From assembly GCF_032598905.1 (NCBI RefSeq), contig NZ_CP122458.1, positions 7,403,001-7,467,000 on the forward strand: 64,000 bases of DNA, given 5' to 3'. The notes under the pieces were generated by a model. It was given only the letters and a program-made list of their open reading frames with translations, was not told where the DNA came from and ran no database searches. This DNA is from Streptomyces sp. 11x1 (lineage in GTDB: Bacteria > Actinomycetota > Actinomycetes > Streptomycetales > Streptomycetaceae). Shown here piece after piece: positions 1 through 7,720 of this stretch. How positions within the stretch are numbered: position 1 is the stretch's first letter; every line of letters begins with the position of its first letter. Both the position numbers and the translations under genes were made by a program.

Positions 1-47
1 GGAAGTCTCCGCAGGCCGCCCCCAGGGGGAACGGGAATGAGGAAAGA

Positions 48-1376
48 ATGCGCGAAGCGCCCTCGGAAGCACAAGGCGTGCCCTCGGAAGCACAAGGCGT
101 GCCCTCGGAAGCACAAGGCGTGCCCTCGGAAGCACGAGGCGTACGGCACGATCCGAGATGGGGAGACCTCGAACGCCTCCGCCAGATCAGCCCCATGAGC
201 GACGCGGTCCTGGACGAGGTCGACGGACGACGGATTCGCTGCGGTGACCGTTGGCTCACCGATTTCGCGTCCTGCAACTACCTGGGCTTCGACTTCGACC
301 CGGAGATCATGGCGTCGATCGAGCCGCAGGTGAGGAAATGGGGCACCCACCCCAGCTGGTCACGGATGATCGGCAGCCCGCAGCTCTACCCGCAGATCGA
401 GGAGAGGCTCACAGAACTCCTCGGCGCACCGGACACCCTGGTCCTCCCCACGATCACCCTGATCCACGCGTCGGTGATCCCCGCCCTGGCCGGGGAGGAC
501 GGGCACGTCTTCGTCGAGGCGGAGGCACACCGCACGGTGTACGACGGCTGCCTGGCCGCCCGTGGACAGGGCGCGACCATGCGGCGGTTCCGTGCCGACC
601 GACCCGACCAGCTCAGGGACCTGCTGCGGGCCGTGCCGCCGAAGTCCGCCCGACTGGTGTGCCTGGACGGCGTCAACAGCATGACGGGAAACATGCCCGA
701 CCTGGGCGAGATCGCCGGGCTGTGCCGGGACTTCGGCGCGACACTCTACGTCGACGACGCGCACGGATTCGGCATCATCGGCGAACGCGGCCCCGATGAG
801 ACGTCCCCCTACGGATCGCGCGGAAACGGCATCGTGCGCCATCTCGGCGAGACCTACGACGACATCGTTCTCGTCGGCGGCTTCTCCAAGGCGTACTCCT
901 CGCTCCTCGCCTTCGTCGCCCTGCCCACCTGGCTCAAGGAACATCTCAAGGTCGCCGCCGCGCCGTATCTCTACTCCGGGCCTTCACCGACCGCCTCCCT
1001 CGCCACGGTGCTGGCCGGTTTCGAGGTCAACGAACGGCGCGGGGACGCCATTCGCGCCGACCTCCACCGCAAGACGGCCCTCGTCCTGAACCATGTGCAC
1101 CGGCTGGGCCTCGCCACCCCCAACGTCTCCGGGCTGCCCATCATCGAGCTCCCGCTCGCCCACCCCTCCGACATCGACGCGGTCGCGCTCTTCCTCTGGG
1201 ACAGGGGCATCTATGTCACGCTGGCGGCGTATCCCCTTGTTCCCCGCCACCGTGTCGGGTTCCGTATCCAGGTGACGGCGCTGAACACCGACGAGGACAT
1301 CGGCCGGCTCAACGACGCGCTGACCGCCCTGACCGAGCGGTTCGAATTCCAGCCCGGGACAGCGGGGCACGCATGA
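48..1376 (+). CDS. Alpha-oxoamine-synthase-like PLP enzyme (KBL/AONS/CqsA fold)
   Basis: Fold-type I PLP enzyme of the alpha-oxoamine synthase group, which condense an amino acid with an acyl-CoA and lose CO2 to give an aminoketone. Seen: the PLP lysine in GGFSKAYSS (K281), the cofactor Asp/His in YVDDAHGFG (D237, H239), a stacking-His equivalent in AHRTVYDG, and DGVNSMTGN matching the SMDGD segment of the family. Length 442 aa is slightly above the usual 390-420 because the first 32 residues are four copies of PSEAQGV encoded by a 21-bp DNA repeat. ATG at 48 follows GAGGAAAG closely; each repeat also carries an in-frame GTG, so the true start could lie in or after the repeats. The stop overlaps the next start (ATGA), so the product is probably handed to the methyltransferase. 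Substrates cannot be read from sequence; glycine C-acetyltransferase or a signal-synthase role are both possible. Confidence 0.8.
   Translation: MREAPSEAQGVPSEAQGVPSEAQGVPSEARGVRHDPRWGDLERLRQISPMSDAVLDEVDGRRIRCGDRWLTDFASCNYLGFDFDPEIMASIEPQVRKWGTHPSWSRMIGSPQLYPQIEERLTELLGAPDTLVLPTITLIHASVIPALAGEDGHVFVEAEAHRTVYDGCLAARGQGATMRRFRADRPDQLRDLLRAVPPKSARLVCLDGVNSMTGNMPDLGEIAGLCRDFGATLYVDDAHGFGIIGERGPDETSPYGSRGNGIVRHLGETYDDIVLVGGFSKAYSSLLAFVALPTWLKEHLKVAAAPYLYSGPSPTASLATVLAGFEVNERRGDAIRADLHRKTALVLNHVHRLGLATPNVSGLPIIELPLAHPSDIDAVALFLWDRGIYVTLAAYPLVPRHRVGFRIQVTALNTDEDIGRLNDALTALTERFEFQPGTAGHA
60..143 (+). repeat. 21-bp in-frame tandem repeat, four copies
   Basis: Four head-to-tail 21-bp units (60-80, 81-101, 102-122, 123-143), the first three identical and the last with two changes. 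Each begins CCCTCGGAAG and encodes PSEAQGV. The unit is a multiple of three, so copy-number change by slippage keeps the frame and only lengthens or shortens the N-terminal arm of the PLP enzyme. Confidence 0.95.
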
Positions 1377-2209
1377 GCGGCCCACCCTCCGCCCGGCGTC
1401 GGCGACCGACCCGCACCCGGGACGTGGACTGGGACACCTGGCCGGTCCAGGAGTACCTGGCCGAGAACTACCGCGAGCTCCATCCCTGCGATGCCGCCGT
1501 GATCAGACACCACTCGGGCTTCTACCGGCAGTTCGCCCCGCGGTCCATCGACCGTTCCCTCGAATTCGGTGCGGGGCCGAACCTGTACCCACTGATGCTG
1601 GCCGCCGCCGCCAGCCGCCGCATCGAAGCAGTCGAGCTGGGTGCCGGCAACGTCGCCTATCTGGCCCGTCAGCTCGATGACGGACCCGACGAGAGCTGGC
1701 AGGCGTTCTACGCGCTGTGCCGTCGGCTGGACCCCGCGCTGCCGCCCGCGCTGAGCGAGGCGCTGTCCCGGGTGCACATCGTGCACGGCGACGCGCGATC
1801 CGTCCCGCGCGGGACCTACGGCCTCGCCTCCATGAACTTCGTGGCCGAGAGCGTCACCGAGGACCCGGACGAGTTCTCCGAGTTCTGCCGCTCCTTCGCC
1901 ATGTCCGTGCGTCCGGGCGGTCATCTCGTCGCCTCCTTCATGGAGAACATGCCGAGTTACCGCATAGGGGTGACGTCGCGCTGGCCGGGCTGCCCGGTGG
2001 ACCGGGCGGTCGTGCACCGGGTCTTCGCCCCCCACACCGAGCGGCTCACGCTCACCCGCATCGACGCGGACCCCAGCCTGCCCGACTACGGAGACACCGG
2101 CATGGTCCTGATGCGAGCCGTCAGAACTCGGCAGTCACCTCCCACGGAGCGCGGTACCGCGTGCTCACCGACGCGCCACCCGGAGAGTCCAGTGACTTCC
2201 CCAGACTGA
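1373..2209 (+). CDS. NNMT/PNMT/TEMT-like SAM-dependent methyltransferase
   Basis: Class I SAM methyltransferase that resembles the NNMT/PNMT/TEMT family of small-molecule amine N-methyltransferases. Seen: the N-terminal EYLAENYRELHPCDAAVIRH segment, glycine-rich motif I LEFGAGPNLYPLM (about residue 65), a following acidic AVELGAGN, and a post-motif FVAESVTED in place of the usual acidic motif. The ATG overlaps the stop of the PLP enzyme by 4 bp, which indicates translational coupling and a shared pathway. The last ~29 codons overlap the 3' end of the convergent GH15 gene and look compositionally different, so the C-terminus may be a read-out beyond the ancestral stop. The natural substrate is unknown; methylation of the amine or ketone made by the partner is an inference. 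Confidence 0.75.
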   Translation: MSGPPSARRRRPTRTRDVDWDTWPVQEYLAENYRELHPCDAAVIRHHSGFYRQFAPRSIDRSLEFGAGPNLYPLMLAAAASRRIEAVELGAGNVAYLARQLDDGPDESWQAFYALCRRLDPALPPALSEALSRVHIVHGDARSVPRGTYGLASMNFVAESVTEDPDEFSEFCRSFAMSVRPGGHLVASFMENMPSYRIGVTSRWPGCPVDRAVVHRVFAPHTERLTLTRIDADPSLPDYGDTGMVLMRAVRTRQSPPTERGTACSPTRHPESPVTSPD

Positions 2210-3965
2210 AAGCGCTGTCGACCAGGGCGATGTGACTGAACGCCTGAGGAGTGTTCCCGAGCTGCCGGCGGCGCTCCGGGTCCCACTGCTCGGACAGCAG
2301 ACCCACGTCGTTGCGGATGTCGAGGACCCTCTCGAACCTCTCGCACGCCTCCTGGGGACGACCGGTCGCGGCGAGCGCGTCGGCGAACCACAGCGAACAC
2401 GCGACGAACGTCCCCTCGGGCCCGTGCAGCCCGTCCACGCCGTGCATCCCCTGCCGGATGTGGGCGTACCGGCGGAGGAACCCGTGGTCCTCCAGTGACC
2501 TGATCGCCTCCACGGTCCCCAGCACCCTCTCGTCGTGCGCGGGGAGAAAGCCGAGCTTCGGGATCAGCAGGGCCGAGGCGTCCAGCGCCCGGGAGCCGTA
2601 GGACTGCACGAACGTTTGCTGTCGGTCGTCCCAACCCTCCCGGCACACCTCTTGGTGCACCGCACGGCGCATGTCCCGCCAGCGTCCCACCGAACCGTCT
2701 CTCTTCAGCATGAGCGCCATGCGCACAGCGCGGTCGGCGGCGACCCAGGCCATCACCTTCGAATAGACGAAATGACGCCTGGGCCCGCGTACCTCCCACA
2801 CGCCCTCGTCGGGCTCACGCCAGTGCTCACCGAGGTAGCTCAGCAGCGAGTTCACCAGGCTCCACATGTGGTGCTGGATGGGGATGCCCGCGCGCAGCGC
2901 GAGATGGAGAGTGTCCAGCACTTCGCCGTAGACGTCCAACTGGAGCTGGTTCACGGCCGCGTTGCCGAAACGGACAGGTTGTGAGCCCTGGTATCCGGGC
3001 AGCCACACGGCCTCCGACTCCTGGAGCCGGCGTTGTCCGGCCAAGCCGTAGAGCGCCTGCAGATCCGCCGGATCGCCCGCGATGCTCCGCAGCAGCCAGG
3101 CCAGCCACGCCACCGCCTCGTCCCGGAACCCGCTGCGCAGCAGACAGGACAGGGTGAGGGTGGAGTCGCGGAGCCAGCAGAACCGGTAGTCCCAGTTGCG
3201 TTCACCTCCGACACATTCCGGCAGGGAGGTCGTCGGCGCCGCGACGATACCGCCCGTGGGCGCGTAGGTGAGCGCCTTGAGCGTGATCAGGGAGCGCACC
3301 ACCGCCTCGCGCCAGGGCCCCCGGTAACGGCACTTGGCCGTCCAGTCCTCCCAGAAGTCGATGGTGCCGCGCAGCGCGGCATGCGGGTCACCCCGGCCGG
3401 GCATGGGCAGATGGGAAGGCGACCAGATGAGCATCAGGGCCAGGTGCTCGCCCGCGGAGACGCGGAAGTCGAAGAACGTGCGGTCGCCTTCCGTGTGGAC
3501 ACGCACCTGCTGATCGGCGCCCAGCCATACGGAGTCGGGGCCGGCCACCGCGATGGTGTACGTCTCGGTGGCGCGCGTCCACGGCACCACCCGCCCGTGG
3601 TGGAAACGCAGTCTCAGCTCTCCTCGCATGTGGACCGTTCCCGCGAGGCCTTCGACGCGTCGCACCAGGCAGGGCGAACCGGTGCGCGGCGGCATGAAGT
3701 CCGTGACCTTCACGGCACCCGAGACGGCTTCCCAGAAGGAGTCCAGCACCAGGGTGTCTCCCCGGTACGCCCTGCGATTGCAGGTTCCCGCCCCTGCGGG
3801 GGCGAGCCGCCAGTACCCGTTGTCCCGCGTACCGAGCAGTGCCGCGAAACAGGCGGGCGAGTCGAAACGGGGAAGACACAGCCAGTCCACCGACCCGTCC
3901 CGGCCGACGAGGGCCGCCGTCTGCAGGTCGCCGATGATGGCGTAGTCCTCGATCAGCCTGGCCAT
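2121..3965 (-). CDS. GH15 family glycoside hydrolase (glucoamylase/trehalase-like)
   Basis: Cytosolic GH15 protein of 614 aa. Seen: N-terminal IEDYAIIGDLQTAALVGRDG with SVDWLCLPRFDSP, the beta-sandwich linker domain, then the (alpha/alpha)6 barrel with GGERNWDYRFCWLRDS, the general-acid region DEGVWEVRGPR and the catalytic-base segment LLSEQWDPE, all typical of the actinobacterial glucoamylase-like/trehalase GH15 group. No signal peptide. Family members cleave alpha-glucosidic bonds in maltodextrin or trehalose; which applies here is not settled. The ATG at 3965 has only a weak, distant AGAGG upstream. The 3' end overlaps the convergent methyltransferase by 89 bp. Confidence 0.88.
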   Translation of the reverse strand: MARLIEDYAIIGDLQTAALVGRDGSVDWLCLPRFDSPACFAALLGTRDNGYWRLAPAGAGTCNRRAYRGDTLVLDSFWEAVSGAVKVTDFMPPRTGSPCLVRRVEGLAGTVHMRGELRLRFHHGRVVPWTRATETYTIAVAGPDSVWLGADQQVRVHTEGDRTFFDFRVSAGEHLALMLIWSPSHLPMPGRGDPHAALRGTIDFWEDWTAKCRYRGPWREAVVRSLITLKALTYAPTGGIVAAPTTSLPECVGGERNWDYRFCWLRDSTLTLSCLLRSGFRDEAVAWLAWLLRSIAGDPADLQALYGLAGQRRLQESEAVWLPGYQGSQPVRFGNAAVNQLQLDVYGEVLDTLHLALRAGIPIQHHMWSLVNSLLSYLGEHWREPDEGVWEVRGPRRHFVYSKVMAWVAADRAVRMALMLKRDGSVGRWRDMRRAVHQEVCREGWDDRQQTFVQSYGSRALDASALLIPKLGFLPAHDERVLGTVEAIRSLEDHGFLRRYAHIRQGMHGVDGLHGPEGTFVACSLWFADALAATGRPQEACERFERVLDIRNDVGLLSEQWDPERRRQLGNTPQAFSHIALVDSAFSLGKSLDSPGGASVSTRYRAPWEVTAEF

Positions 3966-4054
3966 GAGGGGACATCGCCGTAACCTCTTGATGTCACGGT
4001 GACAATTCTAGGATCGACGCCGGCAGGCCGCATCCGAGCCCCGGCGCCTTCCGT

Positions 4055-5335
4055 TCATGAGGGGTCCCTCTCCTGGTCGCGGCCGCGGTCACGTTCCACG
4101 GCACGTACGCCCGGCAGATAGAGGAAGGCCAGGGTGACCACCGCGCCGATGACACCGGCGCCGACAAAGGTGGCGCGCACTCCGACGGCCGCGGCGACGG
4201 GAGCCGCAAGGGCGTACGAGAGAGGCAGGAGCGCGAGTGAGACGAACCAGTCGACGCTGGACACGCGGCCCAGCAGCGCGGCGGGTACCAGTCGCTGCTT
4301 CGCCGTGGCCCAGGCGACGATCCCGGCCGTCTCCAGCCCGTTGACCACGGCGCAGGTGAGGGCGAGCTGCCAGCTGCTGGTGGCGAGGCCGTATCCGGCG
4401 ACCCCCAGGGTAGCGAAGCTCCAGGTCCAGTACATGAAGGTGATGAACCGACCGGGCAGTCCTGCCTGCCCTACGATCACCGCAGCGAGGATGGCACTCA
4501 CACCGCCGCTGGTGAGCACCAGCCCCAGCTCCGTCGCCGACCCGTGCAACACGTGTTTGACCATGTACGGCAACAGGACCTCGGTCGGGCCGAGGAAGAG
4601 CAGGTAGGCGAAGGTGGCCGACATGAAGGTAGCCCAGAGCCAGGCGTTGGCCCGGACAAAGCTCAGGCCTGCGCGCAGGTCCTTCCACAGCGAGGCCCGC
4701 TCCTGGTCGACGTCGGGGGGCAGAGGACGGAGACAGGCCAGACACACGGCGGAGAAGGCGAAGGTGAGGGCGTCGAACCCGAAGGCCCAGCCGGGACCCA
4801 CTCCCGCGACGAGCCCGCCGCCGAGGGCGGTGCCGCCGATCTGCACGGCTGTCGGCCGGACGAACTGATCAAGGGCATTGGCGCCCACCAGCTCCGACCT
4901 GGGAACGAGAGTGGGCACAGTGGCGTCGAACGCCGGCGGGAAGAACCCGGATGCCGCGCCGTACACCGCGACCACGCAGATCACCTGCCACAGTCGCAGG
5001 CCACCGGTCAGCGCGAGGACCGCCAGCGTCGCCAGGCACGCACCACGGACCAGATCGCTGGAGATCATCACCTTGCGACGGTCGCAGCGGTCACTGACGA
5101 CTCCGCCCACCAGCACGAGCGCGATCTGCGGGAGGGCCAGGGCCACGCCGACGACGGACATCGCGCTGGGGCTGCCGGAGAGCGTGTAGACCTGCCATGC
5201 GAGCGTGACGAGCAGCACTCCGTCGCCCAGCAGCGAGACACTCATTCCGATCCAGAGAATCCGGAAGTCGCGGTGGGCCAGCGGCGTCAGCAGCCGCACT
5301 CGACGGGTGCGTCCCGCGGAGTCGAGGATTCTCAT
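4055..5335 (-). CDS. MFS transporter (MFS_3 / enterobactin-exporter-like)
   Basis: Integral membrane transporter of 426 aa with about 12 hydrophobic segments. The inter-helix motif A is visible as GGVVSDRCDRRKVM near residue 75, and the N-terminal LLTPLAHRDFRILWIGMSVS is typical of the MFS_3 group that includes EntS-like exporters of siderophores and drugs. A good SD (GAGGACCTGA) precedes the ATG. It lies 89 bp upstream of the GH15 gene on the same strand, with no obvious terminator between, so the two may be co-transcribed. Substrate unknown. Confidence 0.85.
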   Translation of the reverse strand: MRILDSAGRTRRVRLLTPLAHRDFRILWIGMSVSLLGDGVLLVTLAWQVYTLSGSPSAMSVVGVALALPQIALVLVGGVVSDRCDRRKVMISSDLVRGACLATLAVLALTGGLRLWQVICVVAVYGAASGFFPPAFDATVPTLVPRSELVGANALDQFVRPTAVQIGGTALGGGLVAGVGPGWAFGFDALTFAFSAVCLACLRPLPPDVDQERASLWKDLRAGLSFVRANAWLWATFMSATFAYLLFLGPTEVLLPYMVKHVLHGSATELGLVLTSGGVSAILAAVIVGQAGLPGRFITFMYWTWSFATLGVAGYGLATSSWQLALTCAVVNGLETAGIVAWATAKQRLVPAALLGRVSSVDWFVSLALLPLSYALAAPVAAAVGVRATFVGAGVIGAVVTLAFLYLPGVRAVERDRGRDQERDPS

Positions 5336-5763
5336 TCAGGTCCTCGGGCCCGGAGGACCAGGGCGACCGTCCGCTCGGACCACGGGTTCCTCCATCCTCG
5401 CGCCGAGCTCACCGGAGGTCGGGCGTGTCGGCGCATGCACGATATCCGGAGCAAAGTGATGTAGGGGTCAGCGACATACATATCGGATGCTCAGTCGCGG
5501 GGACGGGTGTGGGCCGAGAAGCGCGCCGTGCCGGCAGGATCCGCTGGAGTCGACCGTAGGGCAGGCTGCCCCGCCGGTCCGGGAGATGCTGTTCGGCCGT
5601 GGCAGGATTCGAACGCCTACGCAAACGCGTGCTGCCGGCCTGACCGGGCGTCACCAAGGCCTCGCCGCCGGTGCACACCACTGACCCGGCGCCTCTGCGG
5701 ATGCTTCGCAGCAGACGCGCCGATCGGGATCCGGTTCCGATCGGCGCGTGGCGGGCCGTGGAC
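5336..5763. other. Gene-free interval with tRNA-like fragment and hairpin
   Basis: 428 bp between the MFS start and the alpha/beta hydrolase stop. No frame here has convincing coding character. It contains the upstream region of the MFS gene (SD at its left end), a short tRNA T-loop-like string at 5601-5617 and a long hairpin at 5715-5749. Nothing else is recognisable. Confidence 0.6.
5715..5749 (-). terminator. Hairpin terminator after alpha/beta hydrolase
   Basis: Perfect 13-bp inverted repeat (5715-5727 with 5737-5749, ACGCGCCGATCGG and its complement) around a 9-nt loop, 15 nt beyond the stop codon of the minus-strand hydrolase. No U-run follows, as is usual for streptomycete hairpin terminators. 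Confidence 0.75.
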
Positions 5764-6495
5764 TCAGCCGAGGTGTCGGGCGAAGAATTTCAAGCCGCTC
5801 TCCAGCTCGGATGCCGGGAGTTCCCCGTGCTTGCCGGGGCTGGCGTGCAATGTCTTCTCGGCCGACGCCAAGGCGTCGAACAGCGCCAAGCTCTGAGCTC
5901 GCGGCACCCGCTCATCGTCCCACTGCATCAAGAACTCCACCGGAACGGTGATCCGTGCGGCGACCTCGGCCGACGCCGGCGCCCCGCCGAGGCCCAGTAC
6001 CGCCGCGCGGACCCGCGTTTCGGCAGCGACGAACGGAACACCGAGTCCGCATCCCAGCGAGACTCCCCAGTAGCCCACCGGGCCGGCGCCTACGTGCTCG
6101 AGTTGCTGAACCGCGTCCAGGACCGCCCGCCATTCCGGCACGGTCTGGCGGGCCACGAGCGCCTGGAAGCCGGCGATCAGCGGGGCCAATTCTTCACCGG
6201 CTGCCACGCGAGCCTGGTTCTCAGACGCGATCCGGTCGTACTCCTCGACCTTCGGCCGGTCGCCGTGAGCGGGAACGTCGACCGCCACGACCGCGAAACC
6301 GCCGCCGGTCACGAAGCGGCGTGCACGAGCCAGGATGTCAGGGGCCTTCTTGTGCTGACCGCCACCGTGTCCTATCAAGACGAGCGGACGAGGGGCGACG
6401 GCCTCTTCCGGCGTCCACAACACGCCAGGAATATCGCCGAGGGTGAAGAGCTGTTCGCGGACGCCGTCGGACGACGTCTCAGAGATGAAGCGCAT
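5764..6495 (-). CDS. Alpha/beta hydrolase, dienelactone-hydrolase-like
   Basis: Cytoplasmic alpha/beta hydrolase of 243 aa. Seen: HGGGQHK oxyanion region near residue 43, nucleophile elbow GVSLG in YWGVSLGCG (about residue 145), acid residue in MQWDDERV and the catalytic His in SPGKHGELP near the C-terminus, in the family order Ser-Asp-His. The C-terminal arrangement resembles dienelactone hydrolase and YqiA-type esterases. ATG at 6495 is preceded by GAAAGG about 11 nt upstream. It stands alone, with a hairpin behind it. Substrate unknown. Confidence 0.8.
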   Translation of the reverse strand: MRFISETSSDGVREQLFTLGDIPGVLWTPEEAVAPRPLVLIGHGGGQHKKAPDILARARRFVTGGGFAVVAVDVPAHGDRPKVEEYDRIASENQARVAAGEELAPLIAGFQALVARQTVPEWRAVLDAVQQLEHVGAGPVGYWGVSLGCGLGVPFVAAETRVRAAVLGLGGAPASAEVAARITVPVEFLMQWDDERVPRAQSLALFDALASAEKTLHASPGKHGELPASELESGLKFFARHLG

Positions 6496-6878
6496 AGCGA
6501 TTCATGCCTTTCGGGATGCCTCTGCGGGCAACTCCCTAGGCCATGCGAGGGAGGGAGGCCCGACCTGTCAAAGCGTTGATCGGTCTCACCTCCTCAGTTC
6601 GCAGCAGTGCACGGCGACAGGAACGTATCACGAAGGACTCCACCCCAGCCTGGACGGCGATGCCGACCGGCCGGGCGAACTGACGCTCAGGCGAACCGAG
6701 TTGGGGCAGACGCGGCCAACTCGCCACGGTTCCATGGCAGTCTCTCCAGCATCGCGGAGGCCGCTGCGAACGGCTTGCCAGCGCCGAGGGAGACCAGGTG
6801 GGCGGACGACTGGTGCCGCAGTTCCCGAGTGTGTTCGGGGAAAGTTCTGGATCCTAGCTCGGCATCGGGATCGTTGCT
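6496..6878. other. Gene-free interval upstream of hydrolase
   Basis: 383 bp between the hydrolase start and the stop of the ATP-binding regulator gene. It should hold the hydrolase promoter: a TTGACA hexamer reads on the minus strand near 6568-6573, but no convincing -10 follows at 16-18 bp. No protein-coding frame, repeat or RNA gene is recognisable. Confidence 0.5.
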
Positions 6879-7442
6879 CTACCCCAACCGCATCGCCAGC
6901 GTCACTTCCGTGCCCGTGCCCGTGCCCGCCTCCGCCCCCGCCCTGTCCGTCGTCACCGTCAGGCGGTCGGTGACCAGGTGGGCGAGCCAGAGGCCGCGGC
7001 CGGGGCAGGTGCCGGTGAGGCCGGGGAGTTCCGGGATGGCGGGGGTGAAGCCGGGGCCGTCGTCGGTGATGCGGCACTCCAACTCGTGCGGGAGCAGGCG
7101 CAGTTCGAGGCGGCCTTGACCGCCGGCGTGCTCGACCGCGTTGGCCGCGATCTCGCTGACCGCGAGCGTGAACTCACCGAGCCGTACGCCGCCCAGGCCC
7201 GCCGCCGCGGCCGTGTCCTCGACCTGGGCCCGCACCTGGGGCAGGTTCTCTCCGGTGAAGTGGCGTTTCAGTAGCAGCGTCGCGCGAGGAAGGGCGGGGG
7301 CCTCGCCGCCCGCTCCGCCGGTCGTGAGGGCTCCGCCGCTTCTCTCCCCGCCCGGCATCACGGCCGCCTCCTCTCGATGGGTGTCGATGGGTACGGGCAC
7401 GGGGCGCCGGGAGTCAAAGGCGAACTGCCGCACATCGCCCAC
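6879..7442 (-). CDS. RsbW-like ATP-binding protein (anti-sigma HATPase)
   Basis: Single-domain GHKL ATPase of the RsbW/SpoIIAB-like type that is abundant in Streptomyces. Seen: N box AVSEIAANAVEHAG, G1 box DDGPGF and G2 box GRGLWLAHLVTD, in order, in the last ~130 residues of a 187-aa protein; no transmembrane segment or histidine-kinase dimerisation domain. Such proteins phosphorylate anti-anti-sigma factors or bind sigma factors; no partner gene lies nearby. The GTG start at 7442 has no clear SD; an internal ATG about 28 codons in would give a protein beginning MPGGE. A perfect palindrome lies 68 bp upstream of the GTG. Confidence 0.8.
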   Translation of the reverse strand: MGDVRQFAFDSRRPVPVPIDTHREEAAVMPGGERSGGALTTGGAGGEAPALPRATLLLKRHFTGENLPQVRAQVEDTAAAAGLGGVRLGEFTLAVSEIAANAVEHAGGQGRLELRLLPHELECRITDDGPGFTPAIPELPGLTGTCPGRGLWLAHLVTDRLTVTTDRAGAEAGTGTGTEVTLAMRLG

Positions 7443-7509
7443 GCTAGCCGTGCTCGCCCGATGAGTACCCAGCGGATCGAGAGGACATCGCGCCTGGTCG
7501 CAACCGTAT

Positions 7510-7536
7510 GAATTCGATCGGATGGTGATCGAATTC
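7510..7536. promoter_or_regulatory. Perfect 10-bp-arm palindrome upstream of RsbW-like gene
   Basis: GAATTCGATC at 7510-7519 and its exact complement at 7527-7536 flank a 7-bp spacer. The arms are A/T-richer than the surroundings and lie upstream of the minus-strand ATP-binding regulator and behind the SDR gene. This fits a dimeric repressor or activator site better than a terminator, as there is a separate stronger hairpin for the SDR gene. Confidence 0.5.
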
Positions 7537-7619
7537 GCCCGGCCTCGGTTGATCGGTTTCCGTCTGTCGATCAGTAGAGGGGGCCTTCGGTCATCTCCTT
7601 CGTGAGGGTGCAGACGGCC

Positions 7620-7657
7620 GCGGCGGCCACGGGGGTGGTGTTCCCCGTGGCCGCCGC
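7620..7657 (-). terminator. Strong hairpin terminator after SDR gene
   Basis: Perfect 15-bp stem (7620-7634 with 7643-7657) and 8-nt loop, about 65 nt past the stop of the minus-strand SDR gene. It is GC-rich, without a U-run. Confidence 0.75.
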
Positions 7658-7720
7658 GCTGGTGGGGGCTTCAGGCGTGGTGGCGGCGCCGACGGCCAGG
7701 GTGGCGGCCTGGTCGACGCC

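Noticed and set aside
5601..5617. Possible tRNA gene on the minus strand
   Set aside because: Only the T-loop string fits; the T-stem mispairs and no anticodon or acceptor stems can be formed around it.
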